Shown here: positions 21,733-33,209 of the stretch, in pieces | Layout: each line of letters opens with the position of its first letter | Numbering within the stretch: the stretch's first letter is position 1 | DNA from: Arachnopeziza araneosa | Taxonomy: Eukaryota; Ascomycota; Leotiomycetes; Helotiales; Arachnopezizaceae | DNA: 33,209 bases | Reading direction: 5' to 3' | NCBI GenBank assembly: GCA_003988855.1 | Contig: QYAI01000223.1 | Span: 1-33,209 of the forward strand | Translations under genes and position numbers: made by a program | Notes under the pieces: model-generated | Told to the model about the DNA's origin: nothing | The model's input: the letters and a program-made list of their open reading frames with translations, nothing else | Database searches by the model: none

Positions 21733-22532
21733 GGGCTCAATGATCGGCGTACGGTGTTTGCTTGGGAGGCTAGGAGGCAATGTATGTTGTAGTCCCAAGA
21801 GACTCATCTGTATATATCATTTCAAAGGGGAAGAATGGTACAGCGGCGTACACCAACTACATGGAACCGGATCTATAGATTGCACACCATGATGGAACTG
21901 GAGAATTTAGCATGAGGATGGATCTTAAGGTCATGGTTGGATACAAACTAAGCGAATGACCCTTATTCTCCTCTGTTCAAACTTCACAGTTATCAATAGA
22001 AGTTCATTAAAAACCATCGTCCTCATTGAATCTAGGTGTGCTTCTGCAATTTCTACTGGGTGTACACATATCTGCATTCTAGTCCTGTTTTCGGAAATCC
22101 AACCCCATGAGGCTTTTCATCACGGGCGGCCGACATTCCAAACAAACAAAGTGGCATGAGCTACGCCAAGCTGTTCGCATTCCGAGTCATCAAAAATGCG
22201 CAAGGGCATTTCTTCAACGATTCGTGAGCACTCGGAAGCATTTTTCTTGCCTTGTAGGTCAACGGTTATCGGTTATCGTAGGTTCAGTTGGGCAACCCGT
22301 CTTTCTCGGGAGGGGTCATTTCAAGCTCAAAACTGGCTTTGGCTCCTTGTCACCTCCAATTCCCCACTGCCACACGGTGATTGCAGGTTCTCACACGTGC
22401 TGCAAACTAAGCCAAGGCGCGCGGCTCCCGAAAATTCGAAAGAAAGAATGTGGAGATCGACGCTAGTAAAGTTATGCTTGAGGGATTTTTGGACAAAGAC
22501 CAGTTCCAATCTCGCGATGCGCGATTTTGGCC

Positions 22533-22554
22533 TCCTCGAATCTGCTTTCGAGGA
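22533..22554. repeat. Inverted repeat, 8-bp arms
   Basis: TCCTCGAA at 22533-22540 and its exact reverse complement TTCGAGGA at 22547-22554 flank a 6-base loop. It lies about 330 bp before the transporter start. Function unknown. Confidence 0.75.
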
Positions 22555-22638
22555 TAAGGAGCAAGAGCTTTGATTCTTCTGATTGTGTCATTCCAACGAT
22601 TATGTTCGCTCTTCAAAACAAGTATCAGCTGTCAAAAT

Positions 22639-22653
22639 GTGACACTTTGTCAC
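22639..22653. promoter_or_regulatory. Candidate operator: GTGACA inverted repeat
   Basis: GTGACACTTTGTCAC is a perfect 6-bp inverted repeat with a 3-base spacer, about 230 bp upstream of the transporter ATG. The downstream half is part of a CACTTTGT direct repeat. The symmetry suits a dimeric regulator, but no known factor is assigned. Confidence 0.35.
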
Positions 22654-22796
22654 TTTGTATACAGGCCCACCAACCAGGTTAGCTCAAAGGTTAGATTGAC
22701 TGCAAGCGCAACAATCATCAAGACGATAGCTTCGTAAGCATAGGATAAGTAGAAACTTTCCAGCTGGTGGACTTTATCTCATTTTCCATTTCAACT

Positions 22797-22828
22797 TTCC
22801 TCCATCCCTCCCCCCTCCCCCCTCCCCT
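22797..22828 (+). promoter_or_regulatory. CT-rich tract before the transporter start
   Basis: A C-rich, T-interrupted stretch (runs of C separated by CTCC) sits about 55-85 bp before the ATG at 22882. Such tracts commonly mark transcription initiation in filamentous fungi. No TATA box is obvious. Confidence 0.45.
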
Positions 22829-22881
22829 TTTGGCACTCCCGATCACAAAAGTGAGCGAAGTGATTCCAAAACTCTCGGACA

Positions 22882-25550
22882 ATGGCAGACTCAGAACAAC
22901 AACATATCCAGTTCGGAGACGATATTTTTCCTGTTAAGACGGTGCCATCAGCTACGTATCAAAGGGAGCTTGCTTTGTCTGAGAAGCCTGAGCTCGATCT
23001 TGAGGCACGCGCTATTGAGATTGCGAATGCGGATTTGAACCAGACCAAAAAACAAGTGAGTGCTTGTCGCAATTAACCAAAATTTGATATAATCTGAGAG
23101 ATGCTAGACATATAAAGGATGGATGCTAGTCTGGTTGGCGTACCAAAGTACGGGTGTTATCTACGGTGTAGGCATCTCTTAGCATGCTCAAGTCAAACAA
23201 AAACTAATTGAGTCAGGATATCGGAACTTCTCCATTATACGTATATTCGTCAACTTTTACCAGTCAACCATCATATGATGACCTTGTCGGCGCTCTTTCC
23301 ATCATTATTTGGACCTTAACTCTCATGATCTCTGTAAAGTATATGTTTATAGTACTAGCTGCGGATGATGATGGGGTATTTCTTCACCTCTATTCTTGTG
23401 GTATCCTGATATTAACAATTCAATCACAGGAAGGCGGCACATTTGCCTTATACTCTTTATTGTCAAGATGCTGCAAAAACATTGTTCGCCGAGACCCGAA
23501 CGTTGTTGGATCTACGAAATTAGAACGACACCTTACAAATGATATGAAACCAATGAACAATGGTGTCAGAAACTTCATTGAGAACTCACTAGTTGCCAGA
23601 GTGGCTTTGAAAACCTTTGGTGTCTTAGGTGTTTCTATGGTCATGGCTGATGGTGTCCTTACTCCTGCCCAATCCGTTCTTGGAGCCATTCAAGGTTTGG
23701 AAGTGGCAAGTGATAAGATCACCAGCCCGACGATTATTGGGGTTACGTGTGCAATTCTAGTGCTGTTGTTCCTTATCCAACCATTCGGAACCAGTAAGAT
23801 TGCTTCCACTTTTGCTCCTATCGTCATCATCTGGCTTCTGTTCAACGGTACGTAAATCTATCAGCAGCTCGAAATTCCAATCTAATCATAGCAGCTGTCA
23901 CTGGCATATACAACCTCGCAAATTACGATCACACTGTCCTCAAGGCATTCTCGCCTCACTTTGCATTTACTTACTTAATCAGAAACAAAGAAGAAGGATG
24001 GCGATCTTTAGGAGGATTACTCCTTGCCTTTACTGGCGTCGAAGCTCTCTTTGCAGATCTCGGCGCTTTCAGTAAACGAGCTATTCAGATCTCATGGCTC
24101 GCTTTGGCATTTCCCTGCTTGCTTCTAGCCTACATCGGCCAAGCAGCATACATCTCACAAGATGCTACTGGGAAAGCTTACACAAATCCTTTCTTTAATA
24201 CAGCACCACCTGGAACCTTCTACTTCAGCTTAGTCCTTGCAATTCTGGCTGCTATAGTAGCAAGCCAAGCTTTGATTACCGCGTAAGTTTATTAAATTTG
24301 ATTAAACCCACCCCTCCTACACTTTTAGATTTTACGCTGACTTTGGTTATTCAAGTACTTTTCAATTATTGTCACAAGTGATGGCATTAAGTTATTTTCC
24401 TCATATCAAAACAATACACACGTCCAAAAAATTTCATGGTCAAGTTTATATTCCGATAGGTAAGTCGCGTTCCTTGATATACTCAGCAGGCTATGAAACC
24501 AGCAGAGTGCTGATACGGCTGCAGCAAACTGGTTACTTATGATCGGCACCGTTATAGTGACAGTTGTTTATAGCAATGTATTTCCTCTTCATTTGCTTCC
24601 CTAATTTTTAATTACTAAATTTTCAACAGACAACAAAGTTAGGCAACGCGTATGGCGTTTGCGTTATATTCGTCACATGGATCACGACATGTCTTGTGTC
24701 TTTAGTGGCTATCGTCAAATGGCGAATAAACATCTTCATAGTCGTATTTTTCTTTCTCCTATTTGGAGCTCTGGATGGAGCATACATGTCTTCAGCCCTT
24801 ACCAAGGTCCCAACGGGCGCCTGGTTTACTCTCCTCTTAGCTTTCATTCTCTCCAGTATCTTTGTGCTCTGGCGTTACGGCAAAGAATCTCAATGGGCGG
24901 CCGAAGGTAGCGATCCACTTCAGCCATCCGAGCTTCTCACCTCCACTGCCGATGCTACAAATCTCACACATGCTTTTGGTGGTGGAGCAGTTACCCAAGT
25001 TGAAGGCTGTGGTATCTTCTTTGACAAGATTGGCAGACACGTCCCCATCGTCTTTACACAGTTCGTCCGCAAATTCCGTGCTCGTCCAGAGATCATTGTC
25101 CTCTTTCATTTACGTCCTCTTTCTACTCCTTCCGTGCCGGAAGCAGAGCGTTACATTATCCAACGAACCACTATTCCTGGGTGCTACCGCTTGACAGCTC
25201 GCCACGGATACACGGATTCCATCGTGACACCGGATCTAGGGCGTGTGATTTTGGAGCAGCTCATCCTATTCGTGACGCGCGATGTGAGCTCGACTTCCGA
25301 AAATGCGTCGTCTAAAGAGCATTCTCCGGAGGTGCAAGCCGAGTTGGAGATCATCAATAGAGCATTTGAGAGGCAGATTGTGTATATTCTGGGCAAGGAG
25401 CAGATGAAGATCAAGTCAGAGACAAATCTTGCGAGGAGGTTGCTGTTAGAGTTGTTTTTGTTTATCAGGGATAATTCGAGGGCGAAGATGCAAGACTTGC
25501 AATTACCAGTTGATTCGTTGATCGAAGTTGGCTTTGTTAAGGAGATCTAA
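22882..25550 (+). CDS. HAK1: HAK/KUP/KT-family potassium transporter
   Basis: Exons 22882-23055, 23108-23167, 23217-23375, 23430-23847, 23895-24282, 24356-24459, 24525-24577 and 24630-25550 give 758 residues. HAK/KUP carriers import potassium across the plasma membrane, often with high affinity and coupled to protons. Family signatures are clear: GVIYGDIGTSPLYV (74-87, reconstituted across an intron), GEGGTFALYSLLSR (131-144), MVMADGVLTPAQSV, a conserved TFQLLSQ helix after intron 5, and many further hydrophobic segments. The C-terminal 200 residues are a soluble domain (GIFFDKIGRHVP, RPEIIVLFHLRPL). Seven introns of 47-73 bp were placed by reading frame and family motifs; donors GTAGGC and GTATTT are weaker than usual. 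High-affinity HAK genes are typically induced by potassium starvation, but the sequence does not prove this here. Confidence 0.94.
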
Positions 25551-26479
25551 GTGAGGGTTGGGGGCGATTTGGGGTGCTTATTTACCTTTTGTATGAGATG
25601 ATTAGGCAAATGATACCTTTTAAATCTCTTACATCTCATCTTCTTGTGAGAAAAGATAATCTGAATATACAAGGCTCCTCAAATATTTACAGATTTCCAT
25701 CAAGCGAGGTCTGTTTGCAGAAGTTCGTCCAAGAATTGACATTTATGTAAAGGCGGTGAGAATTTGAGGCAGAGCACAAAAAAGCACAGCCACCACAACA
25801 GCCTTCTTGCTGCACAGCACGATTGAAGTCCTAGGATGTTGCAAGTCAGCCCCCTCAGCAATGACTTGAATTCCCCGCCATATCTGCAAGTGTTCGGACT
25901 ATACTGCAAGTTTGTTCCAGGTCATGAGGACTGGAGGAAGCTCCATCTGTAGCTGGAGCAGCCCAGGGACAGACAATCTCCCTAATCTTCTGATGGTATT
26001 CTTTCCAATCAAACACGCCTTCCAGTAGCAATTCTCTGTTTATCGTGTCAATTCTTATGTATTACATCAATTCCTGCTCATCACATCATTTCTTATTCAT
26101 AAGTGGGGAGGTCTAGCGGAAGCCTGCAGGACAATCCCTTCCAGCTGTTTCGAGCACACCGAGTACTGTTGCTCAATTCCTTGCCTAGACCGACCTTTCT
26201 TGGCTACCTATGATATGAAAGAGTCACAACAGGATGTCCTTGCGGGCCACTCCAGCGGTCCGCCAAGCTGCATTTGGATCAGGTAATTGGGGGGGTGCTG
26301 CCTGTCCTGCCTGGACACAGCCCTAAATGGCCATGTGGAGAAGACAAACATAAGAATGAGCTGGAATCTCTTGCACTGGATATCATTTGCATCCCCATCA
26401 AGTTCTACAATCTCTATTTTGATTGTGGTCTTCAAGGAGAAGATCTATCACTACCAAGCGTCTTGAACTACCTTCCGTG
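25551..26479. other. Intergenic region (929 bp), nothing recognised
   Basis: It holds the 3' end of the transporter gene and the upstream region of the next gene. Only short open frames without family motifs occur. No repeat or RNA gene was seen. Confidence 0.5.
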
Positions 26480-28140
26480 ATGTCTGAACATCCTGGAAAC
26501 GCACTCATTCAAACGGCAGAGATTGGGAAGTCTCTCGCCACCTCTATCACTAAGTTCATCACATACAGGAAGGTGGAGGATCACAGGTTCGAGAATCTTT
26601 ATGCCACTCTCTCAATCACAGCTTCGAAGCTTGGAGAGCTAGGGGGGACAATCAATGAGCATGAGCACAGTTTCAGCATCAGGGAAGAGATTACCAAGCC
26701 AACTCAAGAGAAATGCAAGAGCAACTTTGAGAAGTTGCTTGTCATGGTCAATGAAGGACTTTCCGGTGGAGTATGGAAAAATGATGGCACCATTGGAGGC
26801 GAATCAGTCACAGCAGAGGTTGACCCATGGTTCTTGATGATGATGGCTCTGGGCGGCCCAATGGAAGCCAAGACATTCTGGACTAGCCTGGATGACTCTC
26901 GAGACTCAGTGCTCGCGCTGAACGATCTCGTGAAATATATGATTTTGAAAAACTTGAATGAGAAGTGAGTAGTATCCAAAATATGAGCTCTCAATTGACA
27001 TGGCTAATACAAAAATAGGAACAGTCTTACTCCTGAACAAACTACTGAATTCAAGAGCCTGAATGCCATACTCCCGCATCTTATCAAGCGCCTTGAGGCA
27101 GCAAAGAAGGCAGCTGTGGCGAAAGTCAATGAAGCTAGCGAGAGACCGGTATTGACGCGTATCAATTCCAACACCAACAGCGATATTACACTTGCTGCTC
27201 AACCCTGTCGGAACCTTAGACGCCCACTCAAGAATCTAGACTTTGATGGTCGTAGTATCCGTAGTGTGTCTTCTTTCAATTCTGTTGATTCTCTGTAAGA
27301 TATAAGCGTTCCATCTATAAGATATATACTAATACAGTTTAAAGTCGTGCCCCACCCGATAACGAGGTCTACGAGGAATGGATTCTGAGATGGAACGAGC
27401 CAATCAGAAATGTAAACAGAAGCTGGAGCTTCCTAGGGCTTAAATTTAAGTCCTATTGGGAAGACAGAGGCTTCTGGGGAACAGATCCCGAGTTTAGAAC
27501 AAAGGACGAAATGAAGGAACAAGAACAACTGGCTTCTGCTGGCTTATCACTTGCTCAACATAAGGAAGCCATGAAAAAGGCTGTTAGAGCAATTCCAAAG
27601 AATGGAGGAGCTCATATCGACTTCCTTCTTGAAGAGCGCACCGAGGCTTCAAATACTGAATATGCAAAACGGGAATGGTCTGTTGTTGCCGTGAGGTCAA
27701 AGTCCAAGTTTGAATACAGCTCCGCAAAGAAACCTGGAAAGGATATTAAGCTCACGGAATGGCTTGTAACAATCAAGGGTGAAACGGTTGACACTCAGGA
27801 AAGAAGCCGATCATACAGAGGCGATGACCCATGGAGGAAGAGATACCGAAGCCCAAGACGCTATTACAGCCCACCGAGAGGGCGGTATCCTCGACCCGAA
27901 GTTATTCGAGTCCGCTCTCGATCCCCATCTCCAAGACGGCCAATGAGAGTTTATCGATCTCCTGTCATGAGCCCACTTGAGCCCATCCATATCCACGGAC
28001 GTCGAGGAGTTCCCGAGGAGGGGTTCCGTAACGGTACGGTCGTGGTTAGCAAGATTTTGAGCAAGCCAGAAGCAGAGAAGAGAATTCAAGAGATCTGGGA
28101 TGAAATGATTAGCAAGCCTACTGTAGAGGAATCGACTTAG
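26480..28140 (+). CDS. Unrecognised protein: helical N-terminus, SR-rich C-terminus
   Basis: Exons 26480-26964, 27019-27294 and 27345-28140 give 518 residues; both introns close in frame and have good donors (GTGAGT, GTAAGA). I do not recognise a named family. Residues 1-210 are mostly helical (for example FENLYATLSITASKLGELG and DPWFLMMMALGG). The pattern loosely recalls helical N-terminal domains of fungal STAND/HeLo-like proteins, but this is only an impression. A linker (about 215-255) is Ser/Asn-rich. Residues 255-400 form a second compact-looking region rich in Trp (EEWILRWNEPIRN, SYWEDRGFWG, REWSVVAVRSKSKFEYSS). Residues 406-462 are rich in Arg-Ser, Ser-Pro and Tyr, like SR-type RNA-binding or splicing-linked tails, and a short acidic helix ends the protein. 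There is no signal peptide or clear membrane segment. Confidence 0.8.
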
Positions 28141-28965
28141 TTACTGGGGCGGGCGCTTGACGAATTTTATTTTTCGCTAGGACGACTTTATGGATCACGA
28201 CGGATTGTTCTTCTTATCGAGTCTTTTCTAATAAAGCTGGTCTTGTGTCACTCATTTTATTTCCATGGTGGCAATTGCGATTTTGATATTTAGGCTTAGT
28301 ACAATAATATATTTCCAATCAAGCTCGATAACTCGCACTCCCACTGGATCCCATAAAAAGTTAGCTAATGGTTACGTTGTCTGAGAGGAAATCAACAATG
28401 GAATAGTAAGTCAATAAATAGGATTCTAACAGTATGCTAATGCTCACTGCATTGTCTCAAAAGGAAAGGGAGGGCAGAACAGAGTTCTCACATTTATGCG
28501 ACTACTTACTACTGTTGTCGTAGAGAAAGAAATCTAGTGCAGTTGTAAGTAAAGTTACAAAACTTTTACATTGATAAGTGTTCCTGTAAACACACCCCCA
28601 AAACTAAGTGATTCATAAACGCTCAGGCCGATGGAGCGACTCTCTAAATTCACATGCAGGAGTCCTGGAACAAGTATCTTGCTTCGAGTTTGCATTATAT
28701 TTCAGATGAATAAAATCTCAAAAAGTATAATTCAATAACGAACAACAACAACGTTGACTCAAATATGACAGAAAGAGTCGGGCTGAAGTAGAAGAAGGCT
28801 GAGGGGCAGGGATATGTTTGCTCAGTTTGCACCGATTTTTAAGAAGAGCTCAGCTCACAAGGCAACACGAACTGAGTTCCAACAGCACAGCAACTCGTAC
28901 CTGCATGATTGCGCGACCTGCCCGACTGTGTAAGAATGGAAGCAATGCCCCAAGGTCTCTAAAAC
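28141..28965. other. AT-rich intergenic region (825 bp)
   Basis: It holds the 3' end of the SR-tailed gene and the Vps3 upstream region. It has frequent stops in all frames and no open frame worth calling. No RNA gene or repeat element was recognised. Confidence 0.5.
28230..28235 (+). terminator. Polyadenylation signal AATAAA
   Basis: A canonical AATAAA lies 90 bp after the stop codon of the SR-tailed protein, a reasonable distance for its 3' end. Confidence 0.5.
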
Positions 28966-31900
28966 ATGGAGTCTGACCCTCCAGAAAATAAGGAGAAAAG
29001 AAAGCGCAATGCGCCGGAGACTGGGCCATTTGTGCTAAGGACCTTGCTTGCAGACCTTCCATTGTCAGCAGAGGGTGATAGAGACGATATTCAGATCAAT
29101 TGCGTTGAGTATTTAGGTAAGCAGGAATAATGCTATAGAGATACACATTCTGCGTACCAGCAGCTCATACTTCATAGACAATAACCTCTACGTGGGAACA
29201 TCCGCCTCCGAGATCCTACACTTCTTCCAAATTCCTCCCGATCCAGAAGATGCTTCGGGAAGACCTCAGTATATTCTAGCTTCCAGGCTATCCCCTGCAT
29301 TCCACGAACCACCGACACAAGCCCGACCTGGCGTTCAACAGATATTACTCCTCCCAAAGGTCAACAAGGCGTGCATATTATGCAACTGGACCGTTACATT
29401 CTACTCCCTCCCAGAGCTAAGCCCTGTGTTTGGTACTACCCAAATCAGACCTTGCAACTGGATTGGAGGCATAGATCTCAATGCGGATGTAAAGGGAAAC
29501 GACCACGATGGACGACCACCGTCCGTTACAGTTCTGGCCTCGCTGAACAAAAGGATCAGGGTCATTAAAATCAGTGAAGATCCTCGCGGGCTAAGGGTAT
29601 GTGGGCTGGTTTCTTATATGCGAGACCTAGGCTAATATCACAGACGATCGATTTTGCAGGAAGCACAATATCCATTCGCCGCGATTCCTTTGCATGTGTA
29701 GCCGATGCACGTTCATACGCTCTTTTGGATGTGGATCGTCTACTCAAGATTCCGCTATTCCCAATTTCCTCATTAGATGATGCTCAGTCTGGCAGCATTG
29801 GCGGTAATGTTGAGGACATATCCGGAAACACAGATGGTGGAATTTCTCGAAGTGCTTCTTTAGCACAAGCACAGTACTCGGGGCCTTTGGTTGATAAAGG
29901 TCATAGTAGAAGTACTAGTCTCGGTACCTTTATGAGCGGTGGATCTCGTAGACCTGGACCCCGAAGTGCAAGCGGGGATCGATCAGGCGGAGAGACTCCA
30001 GAAGGCATATTTCGAGAAGCCTCGCCAGCACTAGACACGAAGCCATCTCCGCGTGAACCAAGTCCGAGTTCAAAAAAACCACTTCCACCTCCGCCGGGAG
30101 CGACATCAGCACCCACTGAGCAAGGCCCTGTTACTCCTCAACTAACGCCTGTCTATCTTAAACCTCATGTTGTGTCTCCAAGTCCACAAGAGTTCTTGCT
30201 AGTTACAGGCACTGGCCCGCACGATCCCGGAGTAGGCATGTTTGTCAATCTTGAAGGCGATGTAACTCGTTCCACTTTACAGTTCGATCAATACCCTGAT
30301 GAGATAGTTGTAGATGGGCGTGGACTCGGAGTTGATCCAACCCCTGTGACAATGGAGGATGACGAAGAAGGTTATGTCCTTGCATCTATGACTCGGGGAA
30401 ATGATGACCATATCCAATGTGGGATCGAGGTTCAACGCTGGGACTTGGATCCTGGGGAATCTGAAAGTCTTAAATTCTGGCTCCAAACGCCCTCTGAATC
30501 TGAAAACAACACTACCATGTCAAAAATTGGGCTTAGGTCGACAGTCGATAAAGGAGATATCTACTTTGAAGAAGTTGTAGACAAATTAAGACTAAAAAGA
30601 TTTCAGCCTTTTGCATCAAGGTTAATGGACGCTTCGATCTTGTCACTACACAGCGTAGATTCAAGAACAGCATTGTCACTCAAGAGAGTATCTGGGGAGC
30701 GGGAACTCTTCGAGAGCGGCGAATCTGTACCTGAAGGATGGGAAGACCGACGAAACAATGAAGAATTGCAGTTTGCTAAAAGGCTGGGCAGCTCTCGGAC
30801 ACGAGTAGTCGCTTGGTCTAGAAGTGATATTTGGTGGACTATTCGAACTCCTTTGGTACTGCAACTAGAAGCAAGTATCCCCGATATGACAACAGAGCAC
30901 ATCCAGGCTGATTTGACATATCCTGCGTTGGATCGAAAAAAAGTAGTTGAGATGATTAACTCTGTACGGGGTCGCGAAGCAAAAACCGAAACTGAATTTA
31001 TAAGTCTGGGGTATTTCAGACAGCGAGCAGGACTTCTTCTATTCATGAGTGGTCTAGATGCATTAGCACCATCTCCATCAGAACCTGAGTATAGAATTGC
31101 GGAAGATGCTCTCCTAGAGGGAGGACTCGATCCTCGTGTAATTCTTGCAATTGTTCCCTATCTTCGGAACGAAATAGTAGAAGGGAAAACAGGAATATGG
31201 ATTCATGGAGGAGTCAAGGATGTCGCCGACAGTTTTATCACAAATAGCACGTCTGAAGCATTAGAGATTCCTGGGGAGGACAGGATTTCCGATCATATAT
31301 TACATTTTCTCAAGAGGTTTCTGGCAGCATGGCGCAAGAAAAAAGGGTTTGGCAGCATCTCCAACGAAAATGAGGTTTTCAGAAGCGTTGATGCTGCCTT
31401 TCTAGTCGTCCTTCTTCAATTGGACAAATCAACACCGCCTGGTCCCCCAGTCAGGAAATCGATAAGATTAGAGCTCTACGAATTGGTCGATGGCGGTGTT
31501 GACTGCTTCGATAGAGCTATTTCGCTCCTTGAATCGCATCGTCGTCTCTATGTCCTCAGCAGACTGTTCCAAAGCCGCAAAATGGCAGGTGAGGTCCTAG
31601 CCACATGGCGACGGATTCTGGAAGGTGAGGTGGATGAGGGTGGTGAGTTCCGAGATGGTGAACAGCGAGTACGAGAATATCTTGCGAAAATTCGTAATTC
31701 TGCTCTAGTTCAAGAATACGGGGTCTGGTTAGCCACAAGGAATCCGAAGCTTGGAGTACAAGTGTTTGCAGATGATCGGAGCCAAGTCAAATTTGAGCCT
31801 ACTCAAGTCGTCCAAATACTTCGAGTCGGTGCGCCAGGGGCTGTCAAGGATTATCTCGAGCATCTCGTCTTCAGTAAAAATCACGCTGAATATATTAATG

Positions 31901-32667
31901 AGTTAATTACATATTACCTTGATATTGTTACCACCAAGCTCGAGGACTCGCCAGAAGCGAGAGCAATGCTCGCTCAGAGCTACGAATCGTATCGGGCTCT
32001 GCGTCCTCCAAAGCCTACTTACCGTCAATTCATCACCGAAAATCCAGTAGAGGAAGAATGGTGGCAGAGTCGTCTCCGTTTGCTCCAGCTCCTAGGTGGT
32101 AGTCAGGGCTCAGCATCTCAATACGATGTGGTAGCGATCCTCAAACAGATTGCTCCATATTCCAAAGAGCTTGTCCCAGAAGTCATCATTCTAGATGGCA
32201 GACAATCTCATCATGAAGAAGCCCTGAAACTATTAACACATGGACTTGGGGACTATGATACAGCACTTAACTATTGTTTATTAGGTGGATCTAGCATCTA
32301 CCACCCTACATCAGGAATTGTAGCCCGAGAAACCCTACCCACTCGCGAACAGCAAGCCAAGCTATTCGGCGTCCTCCTAAAAGAATTTCTTAGTATAGAA
32401 GACATCAGCGACCGCGTCGAACAGACTAGCAATCTACTAGAGCGATTCGGAGGCTGGTTTGACGTCGAGGATGTCCTGGGTCTGATTCCCGATTCCTGGT
32501 CTGTAGACCTGGTGTCTGGGTTTCTGGTTAGTGCTTTGAGACGAATAGTTCGAGAAAGGAGCGATACAATGGTTGCAAAAGCTTTGAGTGGTGCTGAAAA
32601 TTTGAAAGTTAATGCCGAACTTATTGGGAAGATTGATGCTGCTGGGCCATCAATCGAGGCTTCGTGA
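28966..32667 (+). CDS. vps3: Vps3, CORVET tethering complex subunit
   Basis: Exons 28966-29116, 29178-29596 and 29644-32667 give 1197 residues. Vps3 is the Rab5/Vps21-binding subunit of CORVET, which tethers endosomes before fusion. It is related to Vps39/Vam6 and animal TGFBRAP1. The protein opens with a charged segment, then a CNH beta-propeller (about 45-480) with typical pieces YVGTSASEILHFFQIP, GVQQILLLP and CNWTVTFYSLPELSPVFG. A disordered Ser/Pro insert (about 276-365) interrupts the propeller. The C-terminal half is an alpha-solenoid with Vps39-type segments: LSRLFQSRKMAGEVLATWR (about 826-844) and LTHGLGDYDTALNYCLLGGSS (about 1053-1073). The ATG at 28966 was chosen because it gives an in-frame first exon spliced by GTAAGC to NNLYVG. 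Exon 2 ends at AGG before GTATGT. No signal peptide is present; it should be cytosolic and endosome-recruited. Confidence 0.93.
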
Positions 32668-33209
32668 TTTGTATTATCTTGTGCAGATAAGGGAGGAGCA
32701 AGACTGAAAATATATAATACAAGCAACATGCAAGATCATCTAGAAGCGGTTTTCGATTGAGATTCCGTGAAGCGTTACTTGTGATTTCTTCGTTGACGTA
32801 TTTAAAAAAGTCTAATCTTGCCATACCTATTCTAATAAATTACAAATTTCTTCCTCTTAAATTTATTTCTATCCCTAGCCTGTTCCAAATAAACCCGAGA
32901 TATAAAAACAGCATGAACCTGATCTCTATTCTTCTCCACCGTCTATATATTATTCACTCCTTCACCTCAGTATTATATATCTATAACAAGAAGACGAGAC
33001 TAGAACCGTGAGTAAACAAGTGGTTATAATGCACAAGGTTTTTTTGGGTGGGCATCTGTCTTCCATATCCCGAAGGACCTGGGTACTCAGGCGCTAACTA
33101 CCTCGGCTCACCTTACCTGCCTTAGGTAACCACATATCCTATCGTCATTTCTTCAATCAAAGCACTTTCTACCTTCAAACGCGCCTGCCGTCTCTAACAC
33201 GCTACATGC
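32668..33209. other. Downstream non-coding region (542 bp)
   Basis: AT-rich 3' flank of Vps3. AT-rich poly(A)-like sequences occur, such as AATATATAATAC after 32707 and an AATAAA-containing segment near 32834. The last 150 bp become more GC-balanced and may be the upstream region of a gene outside the window. Confidence 0.5.
33113..33129. repeat. Short inverted repeat TTACCT/AGGTAA
   Basis: TTACCTGCCTTAGGTAA has perfect 6-bp arms around a 5-base spacer. ACCT/AGGT palindromes recur in intergenic DNA of filamentous ascomycetes; a role here is not shown. Confidence 0.6.

Larger units (their letters stand above)
21733..22881. other. Intergenic region upstream of the potassium transporter (1149 bp)
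   Basis: It contains the 3' end of the transcription factor gene and the upstream region of the transporter gene. Overlapping open frames at about 22107-22573 have no family motifs and are not called. Two perfect inverted repeats and a C-rich tract are listed separately. Confidence 0.5.

Noticed and set aside
22107..22573. Overlapping + frames of 119 and 125 codons
   Set aside because: No recognisable domain; they overlap each other and minus-strand frames in the region upstream of the transporter.

Overview
This is nuclear DNA of a filamentous ascomycete (Pezizomycotina). Many short introns (about 45-79 bp) with GT..AG ends and CTAAY-like branch sites interrupt the genes. The gene families are fungal: a zinc-cluster regulator, a zinc-less Fungal_trans_2-type regulator, a DUF3074 protein, a Sip3-type lipid-transfer protein and Vps3. 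The flavour of the proteins suggests Leotiomycetes (Helotiales), but that is an impression and not a search result.

Layout. Positions 1-2680 hold no gene I can support, but are crowded with simple repeats: a 23-base G tract, a GTGATG hexamer run, a 16-bp minisatellite, ATTC/ATCC and TC microsatellites, and a perfect hairpin. A secreted GH3 beta-glucosidase follows (2681-5477, +, 3 introns). It converges with a START-like DUF3074 protein with a long coiled coil (5781-8045, -). A Fungal_trans_2-type regulator without a visible zinc cluster (8953-10756, +) diverges from the DUF3074 gene and converges on a large BAR-PH-GRAM-VASt-TM protein of the Sip3/Lam family (10946-15425, -, 4 introns). A 3.07-kb stretch without a supported gene leads to a Zn2Cys6 transcription factor (18494-21732, +). 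Next come a HAK/KUP-type potassium transporter with 7 introns (22882-25550, +), an unrecognised two-part protein with an SR-rich tail (26480-28140, +), and the CORVET subunit Vps3 (28966-32667, +). The last 540 bp are non-coding.

The genes do not form an obvious pathway or biosynthetic cluster. They look like ordinary chromosomal neighbours: cell-wall sugar hydrolysis, lipid transfer at membrane contacts, endosomal tethering, potassium uptake and transcriptional control. All exon models were built by hand from reading-frame continuity, splice signals and recalled family motifs. Every multi-exon model closes in frame, but none has been checked against RNA. I found no convincing tRNA, rRNA, transposon or CRISPR array, and no clearly new multi-gene system. 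The best leads are a substituted active-site arginine in the beta-glucosidase, a probable GC-AG intron, an intron whose retention would yield a DNA-binding-only transcription factor, the unrecognised SR-tailed protein, and several perfect inverted repeats in non-coding DNA.
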